From Marisediminitalea lipolytica (GTDB lineage: Bacteria; Pseudomonadota; Gammaproteobacteria; Enterobacterales; Alteromonadaceae), in assembly GCF_001758465.1 (NCBI RefSeq), contig NZ_MJIC01000009.1:1-64000 (forward strand): a DNA stretch of 64,000 bases, read 5' to 3'. Below, piece by piece: positions 1 through 12,028 of this stretch. A program made the position numbers and the translations under genes. Numbering within the stretch: the stretch's first letter is position 1; each line of letters begins with the position of its first letter. The notes beneath the pieces were generated by a model. That model had not been told where the DNA came from, did not search any database, and was given only the letters and a program-made list of their open reading frames with translations.

Positions 1-340
1 CGTTCTTTAACAATTTGGAAAGCTGATATTTAGTAATCAATCAATATTGAGTAACTGAGAATATCGAAAGATGTTCTTTCAAGACTACTCTCTACTTGAC
101 ATACGGCGCAACGAAAGTTGCAAACGTAAATTTGATTAGACAGTCATGCATACAACAGTGCTTTAATGCACACCTGGCTCCGGATAAAAAGGCGGAGGTT
201 AGGCGCAACGTTATCCATCCTTTTAGGATGTCGCATCCTTTGGATAGTATTGTACGGTAGCAAACCTTATTCCTTACTCATGTGAATAAGACAGTGGCTA
301 CGACGAACAGGGTAACCTGGGAAGCTATTTAGGGTTGTAT
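1..340 (+). other. 16S-23S internal transcribed spacer (3' part)
   Basis: Spacer leading into the 23S gene. It opens with a boxA-like antitermination sequence (GTTCTTTAACAATTT, about 2-16), as found in rrn spacers. No tRNA fold is seen in this part; tRNA-Ile/Ala could lie before the window. Two segments pair with the far side of the 23S gene: positions 7-29 with 3298-3321, and 135-145 with 3248-3258. This is the expected RNase III processing stalk. Confidence 0.85.
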
Positions 341-3209
<2,869 letters not shown>

Positions 3210-3247
3210 ACAACGCCTAAGTAGCTTTACTTAGAAGTTGTTGGTAC

Positions 3248-3321
3248 GACTGTCTAATAAAGTCAGAGAGAGTAGTAGTTACTCGATAGATTGAGCTAAT
3301 ATCAGATTCCAAAATTGTTAA
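3248..3321 (+). other. Downstream half of the 23S processing stalk
   Basis: GACTGTCTAAT at 3248-3258 is the exact reverse complement of 135-145. The segment 3298-3321 is nearly the reverse complement of 7-29, with small mismatches and one bulge. Together they would close a long duplex around pre-23S, the usual RNase III substrate in gammaproteobacteria. Confidence 0.8.
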
Positions 3322-3351
3322 GTTATTGACGAAGTCAGTAACAACCGTTTT

Positions 3352-3470
3352 TGCCTGGCGGCAATAGCGACGTGGTCCCACCTGAATCCATTCCGAACTC
3401 AGAAGTGAAACACGTTAGCGTCGATGGTAGTGTGGGGTCTCCCCATGTGAGAGTAGAACACCGCCAGGCT
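3352..3470 (+). rRNA. rrf: 5S ribosomal RNA
   Basis: 119 nt 5S rRNA lying 142 nt after the 23S gene. It starts TGCCTGGCGGCAATAGCG and ends ACACCGCCAGGCT; these two ends pair as helix I. The conserved internal segments (GTGGTCCCACCTGAATCCATTCC and GATGGTAGTGTGGGGTC, written here only as landmarks) agree with gammaproteobacterial 5S. No tRNA is seen between 23S and 5S or between 5S and the terminator. Confidence 0.95.
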
Positions 3471-3483
3471 CCCAATTCTAAGA

Positions 3484-3516
3484 AAAAGGGCTATCCGAAA
3501 GGGTAGCCCTTTTTTG
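3484..3516 (+). terminator. rRNA operon terminator
   Basis: Strong Rho-independent terminator right after 5S: stem AAAGGGCTA / TAGCCCTTT with a short loop, running into T6. It ends the rrn transcript. Confidence 0.9.
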
Positions 3517-3807
3517 CATCTGGCGATGAATACGACGTCGTCCCTACTATCAGCAACATCAGGATAGCCCTTTACCTTAGAAAGGCACTGCGTGCCACTC
3601 CCATGAGAGCCTAACCATCGAGGGTCATATCCATAAACCCTCTGCGAACAGCGTCCTTTAGTGATACATCCCTGTAGCGGGCGTCCAGCTCGCCATCCAT
3701 GGCTCGCGTTCATCACTTGCCGAATGCCACCGGCATTCGACATGCTTCTACGAAGCACCTTTCTTCACCCCCATGTGAGGGCATATAAAATTAAACTAAA
3801 GATCCGT
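3517..3807. other. Non-coding stretch after the rrn operon
   Basis: No supported gene. Frames that cross it have no Shine-Dalgarno sequence and no recognisable product. It contains short GC-rich words that partly resemble neighbouring sequence, and it leads directly into the tandem repeat array. It is probably intergenic debris. Confidence 0.6.
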
Positions 3808-4541
3808 CATCCCCGAAAGCACGCAGTGCTTATCCGCGACCTCCGTCGCACAACCGTAGAGTCAAAAAATGCACCGTCGTTATCTCTGATACATCTCCGT
3901 CATCCCCGAAAGCACGCAGTACTTATCCGGGACCTCCGTCGCACAACCGTAGAGTCAAAAAGTGCACCGTCGCTATCGCTAATACAACTCAGTCATCCCC
4001 GAAAGCACACCGTGCTTATCGGGGACCCCCATCGTGCAACCGTAGAGTCAAAAAGTTCACCGTCGCTGCCGCTAATACATCTCCGTCATCCCCGAAAGCA
4101 CGCAGTGCTTATCGGGGATCCCCCCTCGTGCAACCGTAGAGTCAAAAAGTTCACCGTCGCTATCGCTAATACAACTCAGTCATCCCCGAAAGCACACCGT
4201 GCTTGTCGGGGATCCCCCTCGTGCAACCGTAGAGTCAAAAAGTGCACTGTCGCTATCGCTAATACATCTCCGTCATCCCCGAAAGCACGCAGTGCTTATC
4301 GGGGATCCCCCCTCGTGCAACCGTAGAGTCAAAAAGTTCACCGTCGCTATCGCTAATACATCTCCGTCATCCCCGAAAGCACGAAGTGCTTATCGGGGAT
4401 CCCCTTCGTGCAACCGTAGAGTTAAAAAGTTCACCGTCGCTATCGCTAATACAACTCAATCATCCCCGAAAGCACGCAGTGCTTATCGGGGATCCCCTTT
4501 GTGCAACCGTAGAGTTAAAAAGCGCACCGACGCTATCTCAG
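3808..4541. repeat. Tandem array, eight copies of a ~93 bp hairpin repeat
   Basis: The word CATCCCCGAAAGCAC recurs at 3808, 3901, 3994, 4087, 4181, 4274, 4368 and 4461, a spacing of 93 or 94 bp. Each unit holds an imperfect palindrome (ATCCCCGAAAGCAC paired with GTGCTTATCGGGGAT), then the CGTGCAACCGTAGAGT word and a tail ending in ACATCTCCGT or ACAACTCAGT. Copies 3-4 and 5-6 share variants (CACACCGTGC, then CACGCAGTGC), so a ~187 bp dimer seems to have been duplicated. Copies 1 and 2 have the right arm changed to CCGCGAC or CCGGGAC, weakening the hairpin. Because 93 is divisible by 3, long frames run through the array; they are not credible genes. The GTCATCCCCGA...TCGGGGAT hairpin resembles dispersed palindromic intergenic repeats of marine gammaproteobacteria. 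Confidence 0.92.
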
Positions 4542-4658
4542 TCAAAACAATTACATTTGCAATTAAGTTGGTAGGCGATGAATAATAAAGACCGTCCAGC
4601 ACCCTTACAGGATGTTATTTCATACTCAGCGGCGTAGATGCCCTAAACGGATTAACTC

Positions 4659-5351
4659 ATGAGCAGTCAGCAACCTAAAACGTTTTTAGATAAGCCTGTT
4701 TTTGCATTTTGTATCACCAGCCTGATCATGCTGTCTGTCGTGGCCTTTTCAATAGAAACCCTGCCGGATCTCAGCAGCGAAGATATTCGTTTACTTCGGT
4801 ATGCTGAATACCTGATAGTGGGTCTCTTTACTCTTGAATACCTAACAAGAATCTACCTGGCAGAAGATAAGTTAAAATTCATTTTCAGCTTCTATGGGCT
4901 AATCGACCTGATTGCTATTCTGCCTTTCTTTCTGGCATTTGCTGTCGATCTGACAACATTAAGGTTATTACGTCTGCTCAGGCTTGCACGAATCATTAAA
5001 CTGGCCAGATATAATTCCGCGTTCCACCGTTTTACTAAAGCACTTTATGTAGCAAAAGAAGAGTTAATTATATTTACCCTGGCAAGCTTCGTATTGCTTT
5101 ACCTGGCAGCAGTTGGAATCTACCACTTTGAACATGCTGCGCAACCTGAGGTATTCCGGTCTATATTTGACAGCCTGTGGTGGTCAGTCGCTACACTCAC
5201 TACAGTGGGGTATGGGGATATTTATCCGGTGACCATGGGCGGGAAAATGTTTACGTTTTTTGTGTTGATGATTGGTCTTGGTTTAATTGCCGTACCAACT
5301 GGCATAGTCGCTTCTGCATTGTCTGCGGTAAGAGATAAAAAAGAGGACTGA
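4659..5351 (+). CDS. Voltage-sensor-type K+ channel (ion transport family)
   Basis: 230-residue inner-membrane channel subunit predicted to form a tetrameric K+ channel. Six membrane segments can be placed: S1 about 13-33, S2 about 50-68, S3 about 76-98, S4 about 101-118, S5 about 134-155 and S6 about 194-220. S4 carries regularly spaced arginines (RLLRLLRLARIIK, 102-114), the voltage-sensor signature. The pore loop holds the K+ selectivity filter TVGYGD at 182-187. There is no cytosolic RCK/TrkA domain; the protein ends shortly after S6 with a charged KKED tail. This is a simple Kv-like bacterial channel of the PF00520 type. It is convergent with the next gene, the two stop codons being 1 nt apart. 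What gates it in this cell is unknown. Confidence 0.92.
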   Translation: MSSQQPKTFLDKPVFAFCITSLIMLSVVAFSIETLPDLSSEDIRLLRYAEYLIVGLFTLEYLTRIYLAEDKLKFIFSFYGLIDLIAILPFFLAFAVDLTTLRLLRLLRLARIIKLARYNSAFHRFTKALYVAKEELIIFTLASFVLLYLAAVGIYHFEHAAQPEVFRSIFDSLWWSVATLTTVGYGDIYPVTMGGKMFTFFVLMIGLGLIAVPTGIVASALSAVRDKKED

Positions 5352-5352
5352 G

Positions 5353-6147
5353 TCAGTAGAATTTGGCTGTTAAATCGCTAAGGATATTTTCCGGGGGCCT
5401 TATTTTATACTCACGATGTAATTGAATTATCTGCTCGTGATGTGTGACCAGGAAGTCATTAAACTCCGCTATGAGTGATTTATTCGCTATGGTTGATAGC
5501 ATGAACGAAACGCCATCATGAGGCAGTGCCGGATCTAAAGTAAAGTTGCCAAGCCATGGTCGTTGCGCGGCGATATGCATAGTGACATGGTACTCAAGGT
5601 TGGCTGCATCGGCTCTGTCCAGCGCAATTAACTCTAACGCACTCAGAGTATTTTCCACACGGATAAGGTGAGTCAAACGATTGTTGACCCGTTCCTGCCA
5701 ATTGACCGGGGTAAAGCCCAGTGGCATGACGAGGCGTTTAATTTCATCAATTCCTCCCCCAACATATTTGGGCCGTACTATGGTGCCCCCTAGTGCTCTC
5801 GTCAGAGGATTGCTAAATACTTTCCTACTATTTTCTATAACGGGATTAAACCATTTAGGGTTATCCGGATAAACAGCATCAATACTACCCTTAGCCAGTT
5901 CTTTTTGCAGACGTAAAACCGGCATGGCTTCATACACAAATTTATGGGATGTGGTAGCTTCGAAGGCTTCTAAAATGGCCCAGGCCAGCCCTTTGTCGTT
6001 ATCAGCAGTAAAATCATAGTGAGGGAAGTAATGCAGATTTTGTGTGCCGATAACAACAGTGTCGGCCCGACAGAACAAGCCGGAGCTGAACATTATTATG
6101 AGCAACAGTCGGTAGAGAAAAAGTAAGGCCGAAGAATGGAGCAACAT
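5353..6147 (-). CDS. Periplasmic solute-binding-like protein (SBP family 3 type)
   Basis: 264 residues. A hydrophobic signal peptide (about 1-28, ending ...GLFCRADT) is followed by a beta-strand opening VVIGTQNLHYFPHYD typical of small periplasmic binding proteins of the SBP_bac_3 / ABC-type amino-acid family. No permease or ATPase gene is next to it, which is common for stand-alone members in marine gammaproteobacteria. Those may work with sensor proteins or have lost transport. The ligand cannot be inferred. It lies 109 bp downstream of dnaE2 on the same strand but is probably not part of the SOS operon in function. Confidence 0.7.
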   Translation of the reverse strand: MLLHSSALLFLYRLLLIIMFSSGLFCRADTVVIGTQNLHYFPHYDFTADNDKGLAWAILEAFEATTSHKFVYEAMPVLRLQKELAKGSIDAVYPDNPKWFNPVIENSRKVFSNPLTRALGGTIVRPKYVGGGIDEIKRLVMPLGFTPVNWQERVNNRLTHLIRVENTLSALELIALDRADAANLEYHVTMHIAAQRPWLGNFTLDPALPHDGVSFMLSTIANKSLIAEFNDFLVTHHEQIIQLHREYKIRPPENILSDLTAKFY

Positions 6148-6256
6148 GATTACTTACATACAAAATCTGTTATTTTGCTAGCATAAGATAAATTCTGGCT
6201 AATTTATATACGTTTTTTGGGCTAATGCTTATATTAAACCGGGCCAGCACTACTGA

Positions 6257-9200
6257 TTAGTGGAAGTCTCTTGAGCCAATCACAAGGGCTTCAAACTTAT
6301 CGCTATGATCAATAAGTTTTCCTGCGATCACGTGGATAACGCCTTCTGGTGAACGTTCCAGAATGCCGTGAACCTCAAGGATCCTGGCACTGATAAATGC
6401 TTTCTTCTGGGCTCTGGCAGTATTTTGCCAAACCACAATATTCACATTGCCGGTGTGATCTTCCAACGTCATAAAGGTCACTCCGCCAGCGCTCCCCGGC
6501 GCCTGTCTTCCTATAACACAGCCTAAGACCCTAACTGGAGTTTTATGCGATTTTGTTGGTAAAGATTCTGCCACTACAATATTTTTAAAGGTATAACGTT
6601 CCAGTAACAGGCGGATAGGATGCTCGCTAATGGAAAGGTCCAGTGCGGCATAATCTTCGATCAGGTTTTCCACCGCTGAGGGTGCTTCAATTGGAATATC
6701 AGTTGACTCCAGATTGTTTAATAATGGCAATGCTAACTGGGAATCCATTAACTTCCAGCGCACATTAAATCGATCCGGGGCAAACTTGCTCAACGCATTA
6801 GCGCTGGCTAACGCTGCTAAGTCGGCCTGGTTCAGGCCTCTTTGACGCAATTGTGTCAGTGTTTGATAGCCAGCGGCGGGACGCTGTTTTACAACCTGTT
6901 CGGCCCCTTTGACTGATAAGCCATTAATCTGTCTGAAGCCCAGACGCAGATGGTCGTTATCAATTACGGTGTGATCAATACTGCTATTGTTAACATCTAC
7001 CGGCAGTGCATATATGCGGTGCTTTTTAGCATCCTGGAGCAGCTGTGCCGGGGAATAAAAACCCATTGGCCAGCTATTAAGTAGTCCAACATAAAACTCA
7101 ACGGGAAAATAGTACTTCAACCACGCGGAAGCATAGGCCAGCACGGCAAATGACGCAGAATGAGATTCCGGGAATCCATACTCACCAAAGCCGCAAATCT
7201 GCTCGAATAGTTGCTCAGCAAACGCCAGCTTGTAGCCGCGAGCCGACATGCCATCAATAAGCTTTGAGCGAAACTGGCGTAACTTTCCGTTCTTTTTCCA
7301 GCTGGCCATGGCCCGACGCAACTGGTCTGCCTCACCGCCGGTAAAACCGGCCGCGACCATGGCTAGCTGAATAACCTGTTCCTGAAAAATTGGTACACCC
7401 ATGGTGCGACTCAGCACCGATTCTACTTCTTTGGAAGGATAACTTACCGGTTCACTCCCATGTCGTCTGCGTAAATAAGGATGGACCATTTCGCCCTGAA
7501 TCGGACCAGGCCTGACAATCGCAATCTGTACCACCAAATCATAGTAAGAAACGGGTCTGAGTCTGGGCAACATACTCATCTGCGCCCGTGATTCAATCTG
7601 AAAAACACCCACGGTATCGGCTTTGCAGATGGCCGAGAAAACCTGTGGGTCGCTACCATGGGCAGAAATAAAAGGGATCGTTAAATCAAACTGATAGCGC
7701 TGTTTAATTAACGCAAACGTTTTGCGAATGGCTGTCAGCATGCCAAGTGCTAAAACATCAACCTTTAATAGCCCTAGAGACTCAAGATCATCTTTGTCCC
7801 ACTGAATTACGGTGCGCTCTGCCATGGCGGCATTTTCTACCGGCACCAGTTCGTAAAGAGGCCCAGCGGAGATAACAAAACCACCAACATGTTGCGACAA
7901 GTGACGAGGAAAGCCAATAAGTGCTTCGGTTTGTGCGATCAGGTTTTTAACGGCATGATCCTGTTGGTCAATGCCGGTTTCTAATAACTGACTCTGCCAG
8001 CCAAGTGTTCTGTCACGTAAATTAAATTGTTTTAGCCAGTAGCTTAAGCGGGATTCACTAAAGCCCAGTGCTTTGCCCACTTCGCGAAAGGCACTCTTAA
8101 ACCGAAAGGTAGACACACTGGCGGCTAATGCCGTCCGTTCGCGTCCATACTTCTGATAAATATACTGGATAATTTCTTCGCGACGTTCATGCTCAAAATC
8201 AACATCGATATCTGGTGGTTCATTCCTTTCTTTAGAAATGAAACGTTCAAACAAAACATTAATCTGGCGCGGATCAACAGCGGTAATCTCAAGGCAGTAA
8301 CACACCACAGAATTAGCTGCCGAGCCCCGGCCCTGATATAAAATTCTGCGCTGGCTGGCAAACTGCACAATGTCGTAGATGGTCAGAAAAAAATACTCAA
8401 AGCCCTCCGAGTTAATCAAAGAAAGCTCTTTTTCGATAATAGCCCTGAGTTCGCTACTCAACCCCTCCGGGAAACGTTTTTTAATACCCTGTTCTACGCA
8501 GTGTCTCAGGTAGCTAGTCGCACTATATCCGGCGGGCACCAGTTCACTGGGATATTGATATCTTAATTCTTCCAGAGTGAAAGAGCAGCGCCCTGCAATG
8601 GCGACACTTTCGGCCAGCCATGCCGGGGGATACAAACGGCTCAGCTTGGACAGGGGTTTAAGACTTCGCTCCTGATTTTGCAAAGCATGTCTGCCCAAAT
8701 CCTTAACCTGTGAGCGGGTCCTGATGGCATGCAGCACATGTTGAGTGGTTTGTCTGTCGGGGTGGTGAAACAACACCTGATTGGTCGCTACTATGGGTAA
8801 ATCCAGATCTTCACTTAGCGTCATCGCCGCCGCAAACTGGTCAGCGTCGCTGCCATCCAGTAAACGTGAAATACCAATCCAGCACCGGCCCGCAAAGTAC
8901 TTATTAAAAAAGCGGCCCCAGTGCTCATCTTCTTTAGTGTAGGTAGGTAACCATATTGCCAGGCAGGATTTAACGGTCTTCAGATCCCATTGAGACAGAG
9001 CGTACTGACCTTTCTCACTGCGTCGTCGGGCATTGGTGATGATTCGGCAAAGCTCGGAATAGGCAACTTTATCGGGGCATAGCAGGGCTATTTTCAGGCT
9101 CGACGGAATATTAAACAGGCTACCTACAATTAATTTTACCGGGAGTCTGTTTGCTTTAATTTCGGTATGTGCCCTAACAACGCCCGCTACAGAGCATTCA

Positions 9201-9316
9201 TCGGTAATTGCCAGCGCCGGATATCCTAAAAAGGCAGCCGTAGTGACCATTTCCTCCGGATGGGATGCGCCTTCCAGAAAAGAAAAATTACTCTGACAAA
9301 CCAGCTCTGCAAACAT
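6257..9316 (-). CDS. dnaE2: Error-prone DNA polymerase DnaE2
   Basis: 1019-residue C-family DNA polymerase, the catalytic subunit of the ImuA-ImuB-DnaE2 mutasome, which copies past DNA lesions during the SOS response. Domains in order: an N-terminal PHP domain (opening MFAELVCQSNFSFLEGASHP), the palm with catalytic acidic residues (PDIDVDF, about 366-372), a fingers/thumb region with the PGPIQGEMVHPY motif, and a C-terminal OB-fold. The start is placed at the ATG at 9316 because family members begin MFAEL and the longer frame would overlap imuB. It follows the imuB stop (9319-9321) by 2 nt. It is expected to be LexA-controlled through the box at 11431-11450. Confidence 0.96.
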   Translation of the reverse strand: MFAELVCQSNFSFLEGASHPEEMVTTAAFLGYPALAITDECSVAGVVRAHTEIKANRLPVKLIVGSLFNIPSSLKIALLCPDKVAYSELCRIITNARRRSEKGQYALSQWDLKTVKSCLAIWLPTYTKEDEHWGRFFNKYFAGRCWIGISRLLDGSDADQFAAAMTLSEDLDLPIVATNQVLFHHPDRQTTQHVLHAIRTRSQVKDLGRHALQNQERSLKPLSKLSRLYPPAWLAESVAIAGRCSFTLEELRYQYPSELVPAGYSATSYLRHCVEQGIKKRFPEGLSSELRAIIEKELSLINSEGFEYFFLTIYDIVQFASQRRILYQGRGSAANSVVCYCLEITAVDPRQINVLFERFISKERNEPPDIDVDFEHERREEIIQYIYQKYGRERTALAASVSTFRFKSAFREVGKALGFSESRLSYWLKQFNLRDRTLGWQSQLLETGIDQQDHAVKNLIAQTEALIGFPRHLSQHVGGFVISAGPLYELVPVENAAMAERTVIQWDKDDLESLGLLKVDVLALGMLTAIRKTFALIKQRYQFDLTIPFISAHGSDPQVFSAICKADTVGVFQIESRAQMSMLPRLRPVSYYDLVVQIAIVRPGPIQGEMVHPYLRRRHGSEPVSYPSKEVESVLSRTMGVPIFQEQVIQLAMVAAGFTGGEADQLRRAMASWKKNGKLRQFRSKLIDGMSARGYKLAFAEQLFEQICGFGEYGFPESHSASFAVLAYASAWLKYYFPVEFYVGLLNSWPMGFYSPAQLLQDAKKHRIYALPVDVNNSSIDHTVIDNDHLRLGFRQINGLSVKGAEQVVKQRPAAGYQTLTQLRQRGLNQADLAALASANALSKFAPDRFNVRWKLMDSQLALPLLNNLESTDIPIEAPSAVENLIEDYAALDLSISEHPIRLLLERYTFKNIVVAESLPTKSHKTPVRVLGCVIGRQAPGSAGGVTFMTLEDHTGNVNIVVWQNTARAQKKAFISARILEVHGILERSPEGVIHVIAGKLIDHSDKFEALVIGSRDFH

Positions 9317-9318
9317 AA

Positions 9319-10719
9319 TCAGCCAAAATACCCCTGCACAAACCACTGTTGATGTTCATCCCGGAAAACCCAAAGGCGCTGCCCTGAACGGGTTTGAGCA
9401 ATAAAATAATCTCGGATCATGCTTTGATTATCCCACCAGCCGGTTTTGATTCTCTCCGGCCCATAAACTATGTGGGTGTCTGTGGTTAAAGGTTGTGGGT
9501 GAGGTAGCAGCCATGCCGGTTGGATATCCTGCTGGGACTGGCTGTTGTTGTCATTATCTGCTGAGACCTGTGGGTTGCTATAGCCAGGGCGATGATCATT
9601 AATGGCACTTACCGTATTAACATTCTGGCTGCCGAATTTGGCCAGCAGCTTGCCCAGCAATATATTTTCAGCATGTTTGGAGTAATTACTTTGCAGCAAG
9701 GACAGGTTGTCAGGATTAAATTCACTCAGCTTGTCGCAGGTCAGGGTTAGCGATGTTACCGCTGAGCTCAGGCTAAGCTGTTCCAGTTTCAGGTCGATTA
9801 ACAGCAGCCAGTCGTCCGCATGATGATGAGCTGTGCCGGCATTGATGGTAAAATACAGCTCGCCGTGATCCCGTTGCAGCAGTGTTATCTGTAATTCATC
9901 AGTCACTAAATTGCGTTTTTGCAGGTACTGACAATTATTAGTGACCAGGGGGGCAAGGTAGCGGCTTATGCCCATGGCTGAGTCTACCGCATAGGGCAGT
10001 TCCATAAACTGGCTGAACAGTTTGCGCGGGTGAAACAGGCTATAGGGCGGTTGTTTAACCCCTTTTAACGCCAGCAGATAAGTAATAACCTCGTTGTTAA
10101 ACCGTTTGCCAATCTCTTGCAGCGGCAGAGCCTGCAGTTCGCCCAGTTGTTTTATGCCCGCACGCTTAAGCTGTCCGATAGTTTTTTTATCCAGCTGCGA
10201 GCTGTGTAACGGGCATTTTGCCAAGGCATCAAGTGCATCCTTAGGTTCGGTAAATAAAGCATTGCTTTTGTGATGAGCGAGCACCCGGGCCACTTCAATG
10301 GTAGGGCCTGCGCCAAAGTAAAAATGGACGCGTTGTGTGTTAAGGGTTTGCCGGCAAAGCGCAAAAAAATTGTCCAGCCCCTGATAATAAAGTGCCAGCG
10401 GGGTCAGGTTTATGGCAATGCCCTGGTTGGGATAGCACACTATGTCTGAGGCGATGGTATAAAGCGTATTTGCAAGTTGCTCAATTTGGCCCGCTTCACT
10501 GGCTTCAGAGTAATCCAGAATAACAATTTGCGAATGAATTGCCGTTGCTTCGGCAAGGCCCATTCCGGTTTTTATGCCCGCTTGTGCTGCCACTTTTGAA
10601 CGTTGTTTAACGTTGTTCTGGTTAATATCCAATACCACCACCGGTTCGCTACAGTCAGGGTGTAGCACCTCAAACTGATCCAACTGTAAACGGGGAAAAT
10701 AAAGATAAAGCCAGTGCAC
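9319..10719 (-). CDS. imuB: ImuB, Y-family polymerase-like mutasome hub
   Basis: 466 residues, GTG start 4 nt after the imuA stop codon. It has the fold of Y-family (DinB-like) polymerases but begins MHWLYLYFPRLQLDQF, without the catalytic aspartates of active Y polymerases. In studied systems ImuB is a non-catalytic adaptor linking the beta clamp, ImuA and DnaE2. The C-terminal part (PAWLLPHPQPL then GPERIKTGWWD) is the conserved ImuB tail. A polar, Gln/Asn/Asp-rich linker lies near 387-400. Confidence 0.94.
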   Translation of the reverse strand: MHWLYLYFPRLQLDQFEVLHPDCSEPVVVLDINQNNVKQRSKVAAQAGIKTGMGLAEATAIHSQIVILDYSEASEAGQIEQLANTLYTIASDIVCYPNQGIAINLTPLALYYQGLDNFFALCRQTLNTQRVHFYFGAGPTIEVARVLAHHKSNALFTEPKDALDALAKCPLHSSQLDKKTIGQLKRAGIKQLGELQALPLQEIGKRFNNEVITYLLALKGVKQPPYSLFHPRKLFSQFMELPYAVDSAMGISRYLAPLVTNNCQYLQKRNLVTDELQITLLQRDHGELYFTINAGTAHHHADDWLLLIDLKLEQLSLSSAVTSLTLTCDKLSEFNPDNLSLLQSNYSKHAENILLGKLLAKFGSQNVNTVSAINDHRPGYSNPQVSADNDNNSQSQQDIQPAWLLPHPQPLTTDTHIVYGPERIKTGWWDNQSMIRDYFIAQTRSGQRLWVFRDEHQQWFVQGYFG

Positions 10720-10723
10720 TTAG

Positions 10724-11422
10724 CTAGCTCACTTCATGGAGTGTGGAAGTTTGTCCATGGCTGAAATGTGAAAAGGCTTTAACGATGGCATCATTGCTGG
10801 CAGGTAAAGGGTGAGTGATGGGGATATCTGTTTGCGGCCAGGCGCCTTTGACACGGTTTAGCTGAACCAACCACTCTGAAGCAGAAAACGTGAGTTGCAT
10901 ATCGATATTAACCGGAAGCACTCCATGATTTCCCCATGCATGCTGAACAACAATTACCAGACAATCGTACTGGCAGGCGAGTACCTGTAAACGCCTGGCG
11001 GCTTTAGCAGCCAGTTGCGAAATATACAGAACTACACAACAACATGCCTGACTTCTAATGGCTTGCTCGCCTGCCCATAACGAATCCTCGGTACAACGGG
11101 TAGTGACTACCCAGGATTGCTTGTGCAATGGCGACTGAATTAACCAGTTGTGATTGAGTTGCCAGTCGTTATGCAGCCATAAAATGCGTTTCTGTGTCGC
11201 CGCTTTTTGCTGCATTACATTGTGCATCAGCTGGATTTCCGAGCTGCCGGGTAAAGCGCGAAGGGTAATAACGCCGGCTGCTGGTACACCGCCAACACAA
11301 GCTTCATCCAGTTTTTGCTGGCCAAAAGGGAGCCGCAGCATCCCGACCGCCTGGTTGTCGTGCTGTGCTCTGCCCTTAAAAACCAAGGGATGTTTAATGA
11401 GTGACGCTATGGATGCTGGCAT
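10724..11422 (-). CDS. imuA: ImuA, RecA-like mutasome accessory protein
   Basis: 232 residues from the ATG at 11422. A TTG two codons upstream (11428) is in frame, but the ATG is preferred. First gene of the imuA-imuB-dnaE2 operon. The protein resembles RecA/SulA-like ImuA proteins. The expected P-loop position reads LPGSSEIQL, without the GK[ST] of a Walker A motif, so ATP binding is doubtful. The LexA box at 11431-11450 starts 8 nt before the ATG and contains a TATAAA-like -10, so the transcript would have a leader of only ~10 nt with no Shine-Dalgarno sequence. Confidence 0.9.
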   Translation of the reverse strand: MPASIASLIKHPLVFKGRAQHDNQAVGMLRLPFGQQKLDEACVGGVPAAGVITLRALPGSSEIQLMHNVMQQKAATQKRILWLHNDWQLNHNWLIQSPLHKQSWVVTTRCTEDSLWAGEQAIRSQACCCVVLYISQLAAKAARRLQVLACQYDCLVIVVQHAWGNHGVLPVNIDMQLTFSASEWLVQLNRVKGAWPQTDIPITHPLPASNDAIVKAFSHFSHGQTSTLHEVS

Positions 11423-11430
11423 AATCAAAA

Positions 11431-11450
11431 TACTGTTTATTTATACAGTA
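11431..11450. promoter_or_regulatory. LexA (SOS) box controlling imuA-imuB-dnaE2
   Basis: TACTGTTTATTTATACAGTA is a full match to the gammaproteobacterial LexA operator CTGT-N8-ACAG (core 11433-11448), including the flanking TA dinucleotides. On the minus strand it contains TATAAA, a likely -10 element, so LexA binding would block RNA polymerase directly. Confidence 0.95.
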
Positions 11451-11453
11451 TTT

Positions 11454-11487
11454 TAGCCAAAAAAAACGCCTCTGCAAGAGGCGCGTT
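11454..11487 (-). terminator. Rho-independent terminator of the 11501-11992 gene
   Basis: Stem CGCCTCT (11467-11473) with AGAGGCG (11477-11483); on the minus strand it is followed by T8. It lies directly upstream of the SOS operator, insulating imuA from read-through. Confidence 0.88.
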
Positions 11488-11500
11488 TTATTTGTTGATA

Positions 11501-11992
11501 TTAATCGGCCGATTTTTCTTCGGTTTTAGTCGCGGGAAAGCTGAGCCCTTTGCAGGCAATAATAAACCCATCGAGGGTATTTTTACTCCAGGCAACCCTG
11601 AGATCACTGGGCTGTACCTTTATTATTTCGCGAATCTGTTCCAGGGTGACTTCACTGTCTTTTAATGCGGCATTCAGTGCTTCTTCAACCGACATACCTT
11701 TATCCATACAATACACAGCTACTGCACTGATTTTCTCGAACATGGGCTGCAGCACTTCGTAGTTTTTAACGCTGATCAGGCCTCGTTTATGCGAGGCATC
11801 CAGTCTTTCGGCCAGAAAACTTTGGATTTGCTGAGCCAGGATTACCATGCTGGAATTAGCATCACAAATGCGTCTTGTTGTGGTTTTGAGGCTGTTTTGG
11901 CTAAGCACCAGCTCTTTTTGCAGGTTCTGTATTTTTAAACCAAAAAAGATAAGTAACAAAATCAGCGCTGCGAAACTTGCAAATATAATCAT
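11501..11992 (-). CDS. Membrane-anchored protein of unknown function
   Basis: 163 residues. One N-terminal membrane segment (about 2-20, FASFAALILLLIFFGLKI) is followed by a helical, probably coiled-coil region (about 20-90) and a soluble alpha-helical C-terminal part (VEEALNAALKDSEVTLEQIREII). I do not recognise the family. The ATG start has the membrane segment immediately after it, as in N-in anchored proteins. It is followed by a clear terminator and lies 36 bp after the DUF1820 gene on the same strand, so the two may be co-transcribed. Confidence 0.7.
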   Translation of the reverse strand: MIIFASFAALILLLIFFGLKIQNLQKELVLSQNSLKTTTRRICDANSSMVILAQQIQSFLAERLDASHKRGLISVKNYEVLQPMFEKISAVAVYCMDKGMSVEEALNAALKDSEVTLEQIREIIKVQPSDLRVAWSKNTLDGFIIACKGLSFPATKTEEKSAD

Positions 11993-12028
11993 GCCAAAGT
12001 AATCCTTGTGTGAGAATTTGCCTTCTGG

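Noticed and set aside
3808-4541. CRISPR array
   Set aside because: The units are ~93 bp and directly adjacent without unique spacers, and no cas gene is present.
3661-4585. Overlapping frames of 62-221 residues with a 31-residue repeated peptide
   Set aside because: They arise because the 93 bp tandem repeat is a multiple of 3. There is no ribosome site, the same DNA is open in several frames, and the units are palindromic.
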